Source: an uncultured Oscillospiraceae bacterium (GTDB lineage: Bacteria > Bacillota > Clostridia > Oscillospirales > Oscillospiraceae). Taken from it: DNA of 24,708 bases. The position numbers and the translations under genes are program-made. Location of the stretch: assembly GCA_948616425.1 (NCBI GenBank), contig CAPGBJ010000101.1, positions 1 to 24,708 on the forward strand, in the 5' to 3' direction. The notes beneath the pieces are model-generated. The model did no database searches. It was given only the letters and a program-made list of their open reading frames with translations, and was not told the DNA's origin. Positions 6,965-13,879 of this stretch are shown in pieces (position 1 is the first letter of the stretch; each line of letters begins with the position of its first letter).

Positions 6965-7071
6965 GGCATTATGCGTGGGAGTGCGGATTTTCCGCCCGGT
7001 GCCTGGGGGACCAGGTTGGCGGGAAATATGATGCCCCCAGAAGAATAACTGAAAACAGGAGGAAACAAACT
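6965..7071 (+). promoter_or_regulatory. Structured 5' leader of rpsB
   Basis: The transcript leader contains a two-tier hairpin: outer CCGCC (6992-6996) with GGCGG (7018-7022) and inner CCTGG (7002-7006) with CCAGG (7011-7015) around a GGGA loop. Many ribosomal protein operons carry leader structures bound by their own product, so S2 autoregulation is possible. No known S2 leader consensus is recognised. AGGAGG near 7057-7062 is the rpsB ribosome binding site. Confidence 0.4.
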
Positions 7072-7800
7072 ATGGCAGTCGTATCTATGAAGCAGCTGCT
7101 GGAGGCCGGCGTGCACTTCGGCCACCAGACCCGTCGGTGGAACCCCAAGATGGCCACCTACATTTACACGGAGCGCAACGGGATCTATATCATTGACCTG
7201 CAGAAGACCGTGAAAAAGCTGGAGGAGGCCTATAATTTCGTCCGCTCCCTGGGCGAGAAGGGGGAGACGCTGCTCTTCGTGGGCACCAAGAAGCAGGCGC
7301 AGGAGGCCATTAAAGAAGAGGCCAGCCGGGTGGGCATGTACTGGGTGAACGCCCGTTGGCTGGGCGGTATGCTCACCAACTTTAAGACCATGCGGGGCCG
7401 TGTGGACCGCCTGGCCCAGCTGAAGAAGATGCAGGAGGACGGCACCTTCGACATGCTGCCCAAGAAGGAAGTCATCAAGCATATGGGCGAGATCGCCAAG
7501 CTGGAGAAGTATCTGGGCGGTGTCACCGAGATGAAGAAGCTTCCCGGCGCCCTGTTTGTGGTGGACCCCCGCAAGGAGCGCAACGCCATCAACGAGGCCC
7601 GCAAGCTGCACATTCCCATTGTGGCCATCGTGGACACCAACTGCGACCCCGATGAGATTGACTACGTCATCCCCGGCAATGACGATGCCATCCGCGCCAT
7701 TAAGCTGATCTCCTCTGTCATGGCTAACGCCATTCAGGAGGGCAAGCAGGGCCAAGATGCCGCCCCCGCTGAGGAGGCCGCCCCCGCCGCTGCGGAGTAA
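7072..7800 (+). CDS. rpsB: 30S ribosomal protein S2
   Basis: A 242-residue ribosomal protein S2, which sits on the back of the small subunit between head and body and is needed for S1 or mRNA-platform function. The hallmarks are MKQLLEAGVHFGHQTRRWNPKM, YIYTERNGIYIIDLQKT, RWLGGMLTNFKT, GALFVVDPRKERNAINEARKL and VDTNCDPDEIDYVIPGNDDAIRAI. The ATG at 7072 has an AGGAGG site upstream; the frame is open to 6793 but that part precedes the promoter. The C-terminus carries a 15-residue Ala/Pro/Glu tail (QDAAPAEEAAPAAAE) beyond the conserved fold, similar to the tail of L10 in this window. It is co-transcribed with tsf, the usual order. Confidence 0.98.
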   Translation: MAVVSMKQLLEAGVHFGHQTRRWNPKMATYIYTERNGIYIIDLQKTVKKLEEAYNFVRSLGEKGETLLFVGTKKQAQEAIKEEASRVGMYWVNARWLGGMLTNFKTMRGRVDRLAQLKKMQEDGTFDMLPKKEVIKHMGEIAKLEKYLGGVTEMKKLPGALFVVDPRKERNAINEARKLHIPIVAIVDTNCDPDEIDYVIPGNDDAIRAIKLISSVMANAIQEGKQGQDAAPAEEAAPAAAE

Positions 7801-7816
7801 AGATGAAATTTGCCGA

Positions 7817-7856
7817 CCAACTGTGTACAGGCGGCCTCTGGCCGCCTGTGGGTTGG
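7817..7856 (+). promoter_or_regulatory. Intercistronic hairpin between rpsB and tsf
   Basis: A perfect 10-bp stem ACAGGCGGCC / GGCCGCCTGT with a TCT loop is extended by an outer CCAAC/GTTGG pairing. There is no T run, so it is more likely an RNA-stabilising or partial-attenuation structure than a full terminator. It lies in the 147-base gap between the two genes. Confidence 0.6.
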
Positions 7857-7947
7857 CCGCTGCGTTTGGAGCGTTGGAAGGGGCAGTCCCTTGGATGCCC
7901 CCACAGGTGGCGCTCCTATTGATATAAACTGTAGGAGGTAATATATT

Positions 7948-8868
7948 ATGGCGATTTCCGCAAAAGATGTACAGAAGCTGCGCGAGATGACCGGCGTTGG
8001 CATGATGGACTGCAAAAAGGCCCTGGTAGAGGCCGACGGCGACTTTGACAAGGCCATTGAGTGGCTGCGTGAAAAGGGCCTTGCCGCCCAGACCAAAAAG
8101 GCCGGCAAGGTGGCTGCCGAGGGCGTGTCCTTCGCCATTGTGGCTGACAATGGTGTGGGCGTCATCCTCGAGGTCAACTCTCAGACCGACTTTGTGGCCA
8201 AGAACGAGGTCTTCCAGGGCTTTGTAAAGGATGTAGCCGGCGTGATAGCCGCCGAAAGTCCCGCCGATGTGGAGGCCCTGAAGTCCTGCAAATACCCCGG
8301 CACTGACCGTACCATTGCCGATGTCACCGCGGACAAGGTCCTGGCCATCGGTGAGAATATCCAGATTCGCCGCTTTGTCCGCTGCGCCGAGGGCGTGAAT
8401 GTGCCCTATATCCACATGGGCGGTAAGGTGGCCGTGCTGGTCAACCTGGCCGTGGAGGGGATCGACGCCGACAAGGTGGTCACTCTGGGCAAGGATGTGG
8501 CCATGCAGATCTGCGCCATGAATCCCACCTACCTGGACAAGTCCGACGTAAGCCAGGAGGTGCTGGACAAGGAGAAGGAGATTCAGCTGGCGATTATGGC
8601 TAACGATCCCAAGATGGCCGCCAAGCCCGACAAGGTGAAGGAAGGCATTGTCATGGGCAAGCTGGGCAAGTACTATGAGGAGAACTGCCTGTTGCAGCAG
8701 GCCTTTGTCAAGGAGAACAAGATTTCCGTGGAGAAGCATGTTGCCGCTGTCGCCAAGGAGCTGGGCGGCACCATCACTGTGAAGGCCTTCACCCGCTTTG
8801 CCACCGGCGAGGGCATTGAAAAGGCTGAGGATGACTTTGCCGCTGAAGTGGCTTCCATGATTAAGTAA
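7948..8868 (+). CDS. tsf: Elongation factor Ts
   Basis: A 306-residue guanine-nucleotide exchange factor for EF-Tu. The N-terminal UBA-like domain (ISAKDVQKLREMTGVGMMDC, then KKALVEADGDFDKAIEWLRE) and the EF-Tu contact motif TDFVAKNE (SQTDFVAKNEVFQGF) are intact, followed by the two core subdomains with HMGGKVAVLVNL and AMQICAMNP. The C-terminal part contains LLQQAFVKE and a helix ending in AAEVASMIK. The start ATG follows TAGGAGGTAATATATT. It is the second gene of the rpsB operon, with a terminator about 50 bases downstream. Nothing is unusual. Confidence 0.98.
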   Translation: MAISAKDVQKLREMTGVGMMDCKKALVEADGDFDKAIEWLREKGLAAQTKKAGKVAAEGVSFAIVADNGVGVILEVNSQTDFVAKNEVFQGFVKDVAGVIAAESPADVEALKSCKYPGTDRTIADVTADKVLAIGENIQIRRFVRCAEGVNVPYIHMGGKVAVLVNLAVEGIDADKVVTLGKDVAMQICAMNPTYLDKSDVSQEVLDKEKEIQLAIMANDPKMAAKPDKVKEGIVMGKLGKYYEENCLLQQAFVKENKISVEKHVAAVAKELGGTITVKAFTRFATGEGIEKAEDDFAAEVASMIK

Positions 8869-8919
8869 ACAGGGCGATCTATGTTCCTCAAGCCACATAC
8901 TCCCAATAAAATGACCCGT

Positions 8920-8958
8920 AAAGGGCTTGAGTAATTTCCATTGCTCAAGCCCTTTTTC
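8920..8958 (+). terminator. Terminator of the rpsB-tsf operon
   Basis: A perfect 12-bp stem AAAGGGCTTGAG / CTCAAGCCCTTT with a 12-base loop is followed by TTTTTC. Between it and the next gene a further 7-bp pairing (CCAGGTC 8984-8990 / GACCTGG 9014-9020) is visible, of unknown meaning. Confidence 0.92.
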
Positions 8959-9062
8959 TTTCCCCCTCCGCCGTAGTTCAATTCCAGGTCCGGTCCCCCT
9001 GTGAAGCCCCTCCGACCTGGGCGCCAGCTGTATCATTGAGCCATAGAGATGAGGTGATTTCC

Positions 9063-9710
9063 ATGACAGAGTATTATATTCCCACCGGTCACAGCGAGAC
9101 GGAGTTGGTAGAAAAGCGGTCCCGATTTATCGGCCAGGTCTGGCCGGCTGCCTCTGAGGAGGAGGCCAGGGCCCGAATTGAAGAGACGAAGAGGAGACAC
9201 CACGACGCGCGCCACAACTGCTGGTGCTACCGCATTCGGGAGGGGGGCGTGGAGCGGTACTCCGACGACGGTGAACCCCAGGGTACCGCCGGTCAGCCTA
9301 TGCTGAATGTCTTTCAGAAGGAGGATGTCTCCGATGTGGTCTGTGTGGTAACCCGCTATTTCGGCGGCGTTTTGCTGGGGGCGGGCGGTCTGGTCCGGGC
9401 CTACGCTCAGGGCGCTAAAGACGCCCTGGATGCAGCTGGAATTTCAGTGGTCCGCCGCTGGGCTGCGATGGAGTTGACCTGTACCTATGCCCAATTTGAT
9501 ATGATACGTCGAGAGGTGCTGACCTTTGAAGGCGTGGTGGAAAATGTGGACTATGGAGCCGATGTGCGCGTGTCCTCCCTTCTGCCGGAGGCGCGTGCCG
9601 CGGCTTTTGCCGCCCATGTTCTGGATCTGTCTGCCGGGACGGTAGAGGCGCTGGAGGTGGGGGAGCGGCTGAAGGATATTCCATATCGAGGGGCAGTGAC
9701 AAACAATTGA
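9063..9710 (+). CDS. yigZ: YigZ/IMPACT family protein
   Basis: A 215-residue protein of the UPF0029/IMPACT family. The N-terminal domain has KRSRFIGQVWP, the HHDARHNCWCYRI segment, SDDGEPQGTAGQPML and TRYFGGVLLGAGGLVRAYAQ, which are the family signature. The C-terminal ferredoxin-like DUF1949 domain follows from about residue 137. E. coli YigZ structure suggests nucleic-acid or translation-related binding, and yeast/mammalian IMPACT/Yih1 regulates Gcn2, but the bacterial function is not settled. The ATG at 9063 follows GAGGTGA at 9051; a TTG at 9036 has no site. It converges on the rplJ-rplL operon. Confidence 0.93.
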   Translation: MTEYYIPTGHSETELVEKRSRFIGQVWPAASEEEARARIEETKRRHHDARHNCWCYRIREGGVERYSDDGEPQGTAGQPMLNVFQKEDVSDVVCVVTRYFGGVLLGAGGLVRAYAQGAKDALDAAGISVVRRWAAMELTCTYAQFDMIRREVLTFEGVVENVDYGADVRVSSLLPEARAAAFAAHVLDLSAGTVEALEVGERLKDIPYRGAVTNN

Positions 9711-9796
9711 ACGGCGCACCCCGCCTCGTGCTGTCGGTGGCTGGCAGGGTGCCCTGTGTCACTGGACGGTGTGATAAGAAAAAGAAGACGGATGAG

Positions 9797-9830
9797 AAAA
9801 GGGCCCGAGTCATAATCATGACTCGGGCCC
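9797..9830 (-). terminator. Terminator of the rplJ-rplL operon
   Basis: A perfect 13-bp stem (GGGCCCGAGTCAT / ATGACTCGGGCCC) with a 4-base loop. On the minus strand it is followed by TTTTCT, so it serves rplL. On the plus strand only TCAATTT follows, so it may also weakly stop yigZ transcripts. Confidence 0.9.
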
Positions 9831-9855
9831 TCAATTTGGACATGGAAAAAGTGAC

Positions 9856-10230
9856 TTACTTCAACTCTACCTTGGCGCCAGCCTCTTCCAGCTTCTTCTT
9901 CAGCTCCTCGGCCTCGTCCTTGGAAACGGCCTCCTTCAGGGTCTTGGGAGCGCCCTCGACAGCGGCCTTGGCCTCGGCCAGGCCCAGACCGGTGATCTCG
10001 CGGACGGCCTTGATGACCTTGATCTTGGCAGCGGCGTCGAAGCCGGCCAGAACCACGTCAAAATCGGTCTTTTCCACAGCGGCCTCAGCAGGGCCGGAAG
10101 CGGCGGGAGCGGCCATGGCGGCGGCGGACACGCCGAACTCCTCCTCCAGAGCCTTCACCAGCTCGGACAGTTCCAGAACGGTAAGGGCCTTGACTTCCTC
10201 GATCAGAGCAGTAATCTTCTCACTAGCCAT
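9856..10230 (-). CDS. rplL: 50S ribosomal protein L7/L12
   Basis: A 124-residue stalk protein that recruits translation GTPases. The N-terminal dimerisation helices (MASEKITALIEEVKALTVLE, LSELVKALEEEFGVSA), an Ala/Pro/Gly-rich hinge (AAAMAAPAASGPAEAA) and the C-terminal domain (FDVVLAGFDAAAKIKVIKAV, GLGLAEAKAAVEGAPKTLKE) are all intact. A GGAGG site lies upstream of the ATG. It follows rplJ by about 70 bases with only short inverted repeats between (one spanning the rplJ stop, one CTCCCCCAGGGGGAG). It ends at a strong terminator rather than continuing to rpoB. Confidence 0.98.
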   Translation of the reverse strand: MASEKITALIEEVKALTVLELSELVKALEEEFGVSAAAMAAPAASGPAEAAVEKTDFDVVLAGFDAAAKIKVIKAVREITGLGLAEAKAAVEGAPKTLKEAVSKDEAEELKKKLEEAGAKVELK

Positions 10231-10301
10231 GATAATAAACCTCCTATAATTGTGTAAGTTTTAAATGAATTGTCTCCCCCTGGGGGAGTAAACCTGCCGA
10301 T

Positions 10302-10850
10302 TTATTCGGCAGCGGGGGCCTCCTCGGCGGGGGCCGCTTCAGCGGCGGGCTCTCCGTCCTTCTCGGCGATGGCCTTCAGGACAATGGCCAGGCTGGTAAT
10401 GGGAGCCAGCATCATACCCAGAGCCTGGGCCTGCAGGACGTCCTTGGAGGGCAGCTCAGCCAGAGCCATGATCTCCTCCAGGGAGATCACCTTACCGTCC
10501 ATAAAACCGCCCTTGATGTTGAACTTGCCCTCGCCCAGCTTCTTAGCGTGCTTGTTGACCACCCGCATGGGGGCGATGGGGTCGCCGGCGCTGGTGGCCA
10601 GAGAAGTGGTGCCGTTGAGTACGTCATCCAGTTCCTTCAAACCGGCGTCCTCCAGGGCGAAGCGGACCAGAGTGTTCTTCACCACGCTGTACTGCACATC
10701 GTTTTGACGCAGTTCAGCGCGCAGCGCGGTGTCCTCGGCCACGGTGATGCCCTTGTAGTCCACCAGCACGCCGCTGGCGGCGCCCTTCAGCTGTTCCTCC
10801 AGAGCGGCCACGATGGCCTTCTTCTCAGACAGGACCTTTGCGTTAGGCAT
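10302..10850 (-). CDS. rplJ: 50S ribosomal protein L10
   Basis: A 182-residue protein that anchors L7/L12 dimers to the large subunit. Motifs are MPNAKVLSEKKAIVAALEEQ, VLVDYKGITVAEDTALRAEL, YSVVKNTLVRFALEDAG and GTTSLATSAGDPIAPMRVVN. The ATG is at 10850 with GGAGGTGA upstream; the frame is open to 10949 but that region is the L10 leader. The C-terminus extends into an acidic Ala/Pro/Glu tail (EPAAEAAPAEEAPAAE) beyond the L12-binding helix. Upstream are an L10-type leader and a perfect promoter. rplK-rplA are not upstream and rpoB is not downstream, unlike the classic cluster. Confidence 0.97.
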   Translation of the reverse strand: MPNAKVLSEKKAIVAALEEQLKGAASGVLVDYKGITVAEDTALRAELRQNDVQYSVVKNTLVRFALEDAGLKELDDVLNGTTSLATSAGDPIAPMRVVNKHAKKLGEGKFNIKGGFMDGKVISLEEIMALAELPSKDVLQAQALGMMLAPITSLAIVLKAIAEKDGEPAAEAAPAEEAPAAE

Positions 10851-10995
10851 ATTTGGTTTCACCTCCAGAATTTCTTGATGCGAAACAAAAAACCTCCGGT
10901 CAAAAAGACAGGAGGACAGTACAATCAAAGTATTTCCCTTTGAAAGCACTCTCGGCAGGAATTATGCCCACGGGCCCCTGCTGTCTTTGAACGCA
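10851..10995 (-). promoter_or_regulatory. L10 leader with attenuator
   Basis: The roughly 145-nt leader between the promoter and rplJ has the position and length of the L10(L12)4-binding leader. It includes a late intrinsic-terminator hairpin: on the minus strand CCTCC-T-GTC, loop TTTTT, GAC-C-GGAGG (10893-10915), then TTTTTT (10887-10892). The usual model is that L10-L12 binding to the upstream part promotes termination, giving autoregulation. The attenuator is seen directly; the family assignment is by context. Confidence 0.8.
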
Positions 10996-11001
10996 CTACG
11001 T

Positions 11002-11030
11002 ATTATATGCGATGGGTTCCGGCTTGTCAA
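11002..11030 (-). promoter_or_regulatory. Perfect-consensus sigma-A promoter of rplJ-rplL
   Basis: On the minus strand TTGACA (11030-11025), a 17-base spacer, and TATAAT (11007-11002) match the consensus at all 12 positions. The start of transcription should be near 10995. Confidence 0.95.
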
Positions 11031-11056
11031 GAGCGATTTTTTATTTTTGCAGGGAA

Positions 11057-11257
11057 TTATCCAAAAAAGAGGATGCCGCAGCACACAACGGCTACAATCA
11101 TGCAGATTCCGCCGCTAATGCGGGTGGTAATGAGGTAAAAGTCGGTGGGTTCGCCCCCCCGGACATGGAGGAAATGTTGGAGATGCCACACCACATCAGG
11201 AAAACGGACCATAAATAGTCCCCAGAAAAAGAGTATAAGCGCCAAAATCAGTTCCAC
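11057..11257 (-). CDS. Small DUF6199-like membrane protein
   Basis: A 66-residue protein with two membrane helices (about residues 3-17 and 46-64) separated by a short loop. The arrangement (helix, RFPDVVWHL, then GEPTDFYLITTRISGGICMI and a second helix) resembles the DUF6199 family of short Firmicutes membrane proteins, whose function is unknown. The start is GTG at 11257, eight bases after AGGGGGG; an internal ATG would remove the first helix. A near-consensus promoter (TTGACT-17-TATACT) lies immediately upstream. No clear terminator separates it from the rplJ promoter downstream. The family assignment is by memory of the pattern. Confidence 0.7.
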   Translation of the reverse strand: MELILALILFFWGLFMVRFPDVVWHLQHFLHVRGGEPTDFYLITTRISGGICMIVAVVCCGILFFG

Positions 11258-11286
11258 CGGTTCTGCCCCCCTTCCCTATTAATTAT

Positions 11287-11315
11287 AGTATAGGACGATT
11301 ACAAGAAAAAGTCAA
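11287..11315 (-). promoter_or_regulatory. Sigma-A promoter of the DUF6199-like gene
   Basis: On the minus strand TTGACT (11315-11310), a 17-base spacer and TATACT (11292-11287) differ from consensus by one base each. It stands back-to-back with the M42 operon. Confidence 0.85.
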
Positions 11316-11325
11316 TGTTCCAGAC

Positions 11326-11365
11326 TTGCGCCCCGGGCAGTTTCGTATTAAGATAGGGATATCTT
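11326..11365 (+). promoter_or_regulatory. Possible promoter with overlapping palindrome (M42 operon)
   Basis: A weak promoter TTGCGC (11326-11331), 17 bases, TAAGAT (11349-11354) lies before the first M42 gene. Its -10 overlaps the inverted repeat AAGATA-GGGA-TATCTT (11350-11365), which could be an operator or simply a short hairpin. Confidence 0.35.
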
Positions 11366-11397
11366 GGAACGCTATCGAGGAATGGAGGTATTCCAAT

Positions 11398-12435
11398 TTG
11401 AACTATGAACAGACACTGGCCCGCCTGTGCGCCCTGTCCGGGCCCAGCGGCTTTGAGGAGAAGGTGACCCGGGCGGCAGCGGAGCTGCTCCGGCCCCTGA
11501 CGGACGAGGTGTATTTTACTCCTCTGGGCAGCGTGGTGGGGGTGCGCCGGTGCGGGCGGGAGAGGGCAACCAGGCTGCTGCTGGATGCCCATCTGGACGA
11601 GATTGGCTTTATCGTCACCGGCCATGAGGAGGGCTTCCTCCGCTTCGCCCCCCTGGGCGGGGTGGACCCGCGGATGCTCCCCGACCGGGAGGTGGTCCTG
11701 CTCACCGACCCGCCTATATCCGGCGTGGTGGCCTGCCTGCCCCCCCATGTCCAGAGCGGGGAGGATATGGAAAAATCTCTGCCCATCAAGGATCTGGTGA
11801 TTGATGTGGGTCTGTCTCAGGAGGAGGCGGAGGGGCGCATTCCCATCGGCACCCCGGCCACCTACCGGGGGGACTGCGCCCCGCTGGGGGAGGAGCTGCT
11901 TTGCGGCAAGGCCCTGGACGACCGGGCTGGCTTTGCCGTTCTGCTGGACATGCTGGAGCGGCTGAAGGACAGGGAGCTGGGCGTGGATCTGTACGTCCTG
12001 GGCTCCACCCAGGAGGAGACCCACAGCACTGGAGCCGTCACCGCCGCCTATGAGATCGCCCCCAACCTGTGCGTGGCGGTGGATGTCACCCACGGGGACA
12101 GCCCGGACGCATCCAAACACGAGACCTTCAAGCTGGGGGTCGGCCCGGTGATCGGGGTGGGCCCCAACTGCGCCCGCTCCCTGTCGGGCCGTTTGAAAGA
12201 GTTGGCCGGGGAGCTGGACATGGCCGTCCAGATCGAGGTCATGTCCGGCTCCAGCGGCACCAACGCCTGGCCCATCCAGGTCAGCCGGGAGGGGGTGGCC
12301 ACGGCGGTGCTGTCCATCCCGGAGCGGTATATGCACACCCCGGTGGAGGTCGTGAATCAAACCGACCTGGAGAACACCGCCGTGCTGCTGGCCGCCTTCG
12401 TGGAGCGCCTGGGAGAGGGGGAGACGATATGCTGA
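11398..12435 (+). CDS. M42 family metallopeptidase, paralogue 1
   Basis: A 345-residue M42 aminopeptidase, a cytoplasmic two-metal enzyme that usually forms large dodecameric shells and trims N-terminal residues from peptides. Metal-site segments are present: DAHLDEIGF, ALDDRAGF, QEETHSTGA, VAVDVTHGD and ERYMHTPVE. The glutamate pair EE is intact although the usual QEEVGxRG reads QEETHSTG. The start is TTG at 11398, ten bases after GGAGG (11384-11388), giving MNYEQTLARLCALSGPSGFE, which aligns with the family N-terminus. The frame is open further upstream, without a binding site. It overlaps the next M42 gene by seven bases (ATGCTGA), so they are coupled. Confidence 0.93.
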   Translation: MNYEQTLARLCALSGPSGFEEKVTRAAAELLRPLTDEVYFTPLGSVVGVRRCGRERATRLLLDAHLDEIGFIVTGHEEGFLRFAPLGGVDPRMLPDREVVLLTDPPISGVVACLPPHVQSGEDMEKSLPIKDLVIDVGLSQEEAEGRIPIGTPATYRGDCAPLGEELLCGKALDDRAGFAVLLDMLERLKDRELGVDLYVLGSTQEETHSTGAVTAAYEIAPNLCVAVDVTHGDSPDASKHETFKLGVGPVIGVGPNCARSLSGRLKELAGELDMAVQIEVMSGSSGTNAWPIQVSREGVATAVLSIPERYMHTPVEVVNQTDLENTAVLLAAFVERLGEGETIC

Positions 12436-13466
12436 ATACGTTACAGGAGCTGTGCCGCCTCAACGGCGTGTCCGGGGACGAGGACGAGGTGCGCCGGTAT
12501 ATCACCGCGAAAGCGGTGAAACACGCCGACCACCTCCACGCCGATGCCGTCGGCAATCTGATCGTCTTCAAGAAGGGGAGAAAATCCACCGGGAACAGGC
12601 TGATGCTGGCCGCCCACATGGACGAGGTGGGGGTGATTGTCACTCGGATCACCGACGAGGGTTTTTTGAAATTCGAATTTGTGGGCGGGGTGGACCGGAG
12701 AGTTGCCATCGGCAAGCCGGTGGTCATCGGAAAGAATCGAGTCCCCGGGGTGATCGGCCTGAAGGCTATCCACCTGACCGGCAAGGAGGAGCGGAAAAAG
12801 GCCCCTAAGACGGAGAGCCTATATATCGACATCGGGGCGAAAGACAAAGAGGCCGCTGAAAAAATAGTGGAGCTGGGGGACTACGGCGCATTCGTTTGCC
12901 AGCCCGAGACCTTTGGGGACGGCCTGTTCAAGGCCCGGGCCATCGACGACCGGGTGGGCTGCGCCGTGATGCTCCAGCTGCTGGAGGAGGACCTGCCGCT
13001 GGACGTGACTTTCGCCTTCACCGCCCAGGAGGAGGTGGGCACCCGGGGGGCCTTTGGCGCGGCCTTCTCCGTCACCCCGGAGGTGGCCCTGGTACTGGAG
13101 ACCACCACCGCCGCCGATCTGCCCGGGGTGGAAAACCACCGCCGGGTGTGCGCCCCCGGCAAGGGTCCTGTCATCTCCTATATGGACGGGGCGACCATCT
13201 ATGACCGGGAACTTTTTGAAACTCTGCGCCGTCTATCAGAAGAGAACGGTATTCCCTGGCAGACCAAAGAGTATATCGCCGGGGGCAACGACGCCCGCAC
13301 CATCCAGCGCACCAAGGCGGGGGTCAGGGTGGCCGCCCTGTCCGCCGCCGTGCGGTATCTCCACGCCCCCGCCAGCGTGGGCAGTGTGGCCGACTTTGAA
13401 AATATGCTCAAACTCACCCGGCTGTTCCTGGCCGAGATGGCCCGGCGGCTGGACGAGGAGGGGTAG
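12429..13466 (+). CDS. M42 family metallopeptidase, paralogue 2
   Basis: A 345-residue M42 aminopeptidase and the second of three paralogues here. Visible blocks are LCRLNGVSGDEDEVRRYI, AAHMDEVGVIVTRI, ARAIDDRVGCAVML, FTAQEEVGTRGAFGAAF and AVRYLHAPASVGSV. The fourth metal-site segment differs from the other two copies: it reads LVLETTTAAD, with Glu where the others have VDVT/VDVTD, and the C-terminal His is followed by APAS rather than TPxE. It may therefore differ in substrate or metal use. The ATG lies inside the stop region of paralogue 1. The stop is followed at once by a GAGGAGG site serving the next small gene. Confidence 0.92.
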   Translation: MLNTLQELCRLNGVSGDEDEVRRYITAKAVKHADHLHADAVGNLIVFKKGRKSTGNRLMLAAHMDEVGVIVTRITDEGFLKFEFVGGVDRRVAIGKPVVIGKNRVPGVIGLKAIHLTGKEERKKAPKTESLYIDIGAKDKEAAEKIVELGDYGAFVCQPETFGDGLFKARAIDDRVGCAVMLQLLEEDLPLDVTFAFTAQEEVGTRGAFGAAFSVTPEVALVLETTTAADLPGVENHRRVCAPGKGPVISYMDGATIYDRELFETLRRLSEENGIPWQTKEYIAGGNDARTIQRTKAGVRVAALSAAVRYLHAPASVGSVADFENMLKLTRLFLAEMARRLDEEG

Positions 13467-13468
13467 CA

Positions 13469-13852
13469 ACGGACAGACAGCTTGCGGAACAAAAGGCGAT
13501 TAAAATTCTGAAACAGGTGGTGGATGCCCTGGCCGAGGAGCGGTATGAGGACCTCCCCAGGCTGGCGGAGATGGAACATTGGACCCCTGGGATGCCGCGG
13601 GACCATGTGGCGGGGCATCTCCGGCTGTGCGGCCTGTCCCGGATGGACGGCTGGACCGAGGAGCGGGTGACCAGCCCCACAAACCCCTGCTACCAGCAGT
13701 TGAATTTCTTCCACTTCAACAACGGCAGCGGCTTTCATGTGGACTTCGACCTGGCCTCGGGCGGCAAGCTGAATGACCTGACCCTGCGAATGGAATTTCT
13801 CTACAGGGGGGAGGAGCTGCGGCCCGTCTTCCTGGATTTGCATGTGATGTAA
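13469..13852 (+). CDS. Small unassigned protein (ACG in start position)
   Basis: An open frame of 127 codons coding for a soluble acidic protein. It has an N-terminal helix (AEQKAIKILKQVVDALAEER), the segment EMEHWTPGMPRD, and a C-terminal beta-rich part (FFHFNNGSGFHVDFDLASGG, then LNDLTLRMEF and FLDLHVM). The end resembles DUF7668-like proteins, but I cannot confirm this. No ATG, GTG or TTG occurs between the upstream stop and GTG 13517, which has no ribosome binding site. A good GAGGAGG (13455-13461) precedes ACG at 13469 by seven bases, so the native start may have been ATG at 13469. Starting at 13517 gives 111 residues. It sits within the M42 gene cluster, so it is probably co-transcribed. 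Confidence 0.6.
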   Translation, partial: TDRQLAEQKAIKILKQVVDALAEERYEDLPRLAEMEHWTPGMPRDHVAGHLRLCGLSRMDGWTEERVTSPTNPCYQQLNFFHFNNGSGFHVDFDLASGGKLNDLTLRMEFLYRGEELRPVFLDLHVM

Positions 13853-13879
13853 CATTTGAATAGAAAGAGAGTGACCATT

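Noticed and set aside
8971..9030. tRNA-like T-loop sequence (GTTCAATTCC) and a nearby stem
   Set aside because: No T-stem or acceptor pairing fits around it and no anticodon arm exists upstream, so it is not a tRNA. The 7-bp stem alone is weak evidence.
6958..9036. A long open frame (692 codons) on the minus strand across rpsB and tsf
   Set aside because: It is a codon-bias shadow of two secure genes, composed of Leu/Gly/His-rich sequence with no family resemblance.
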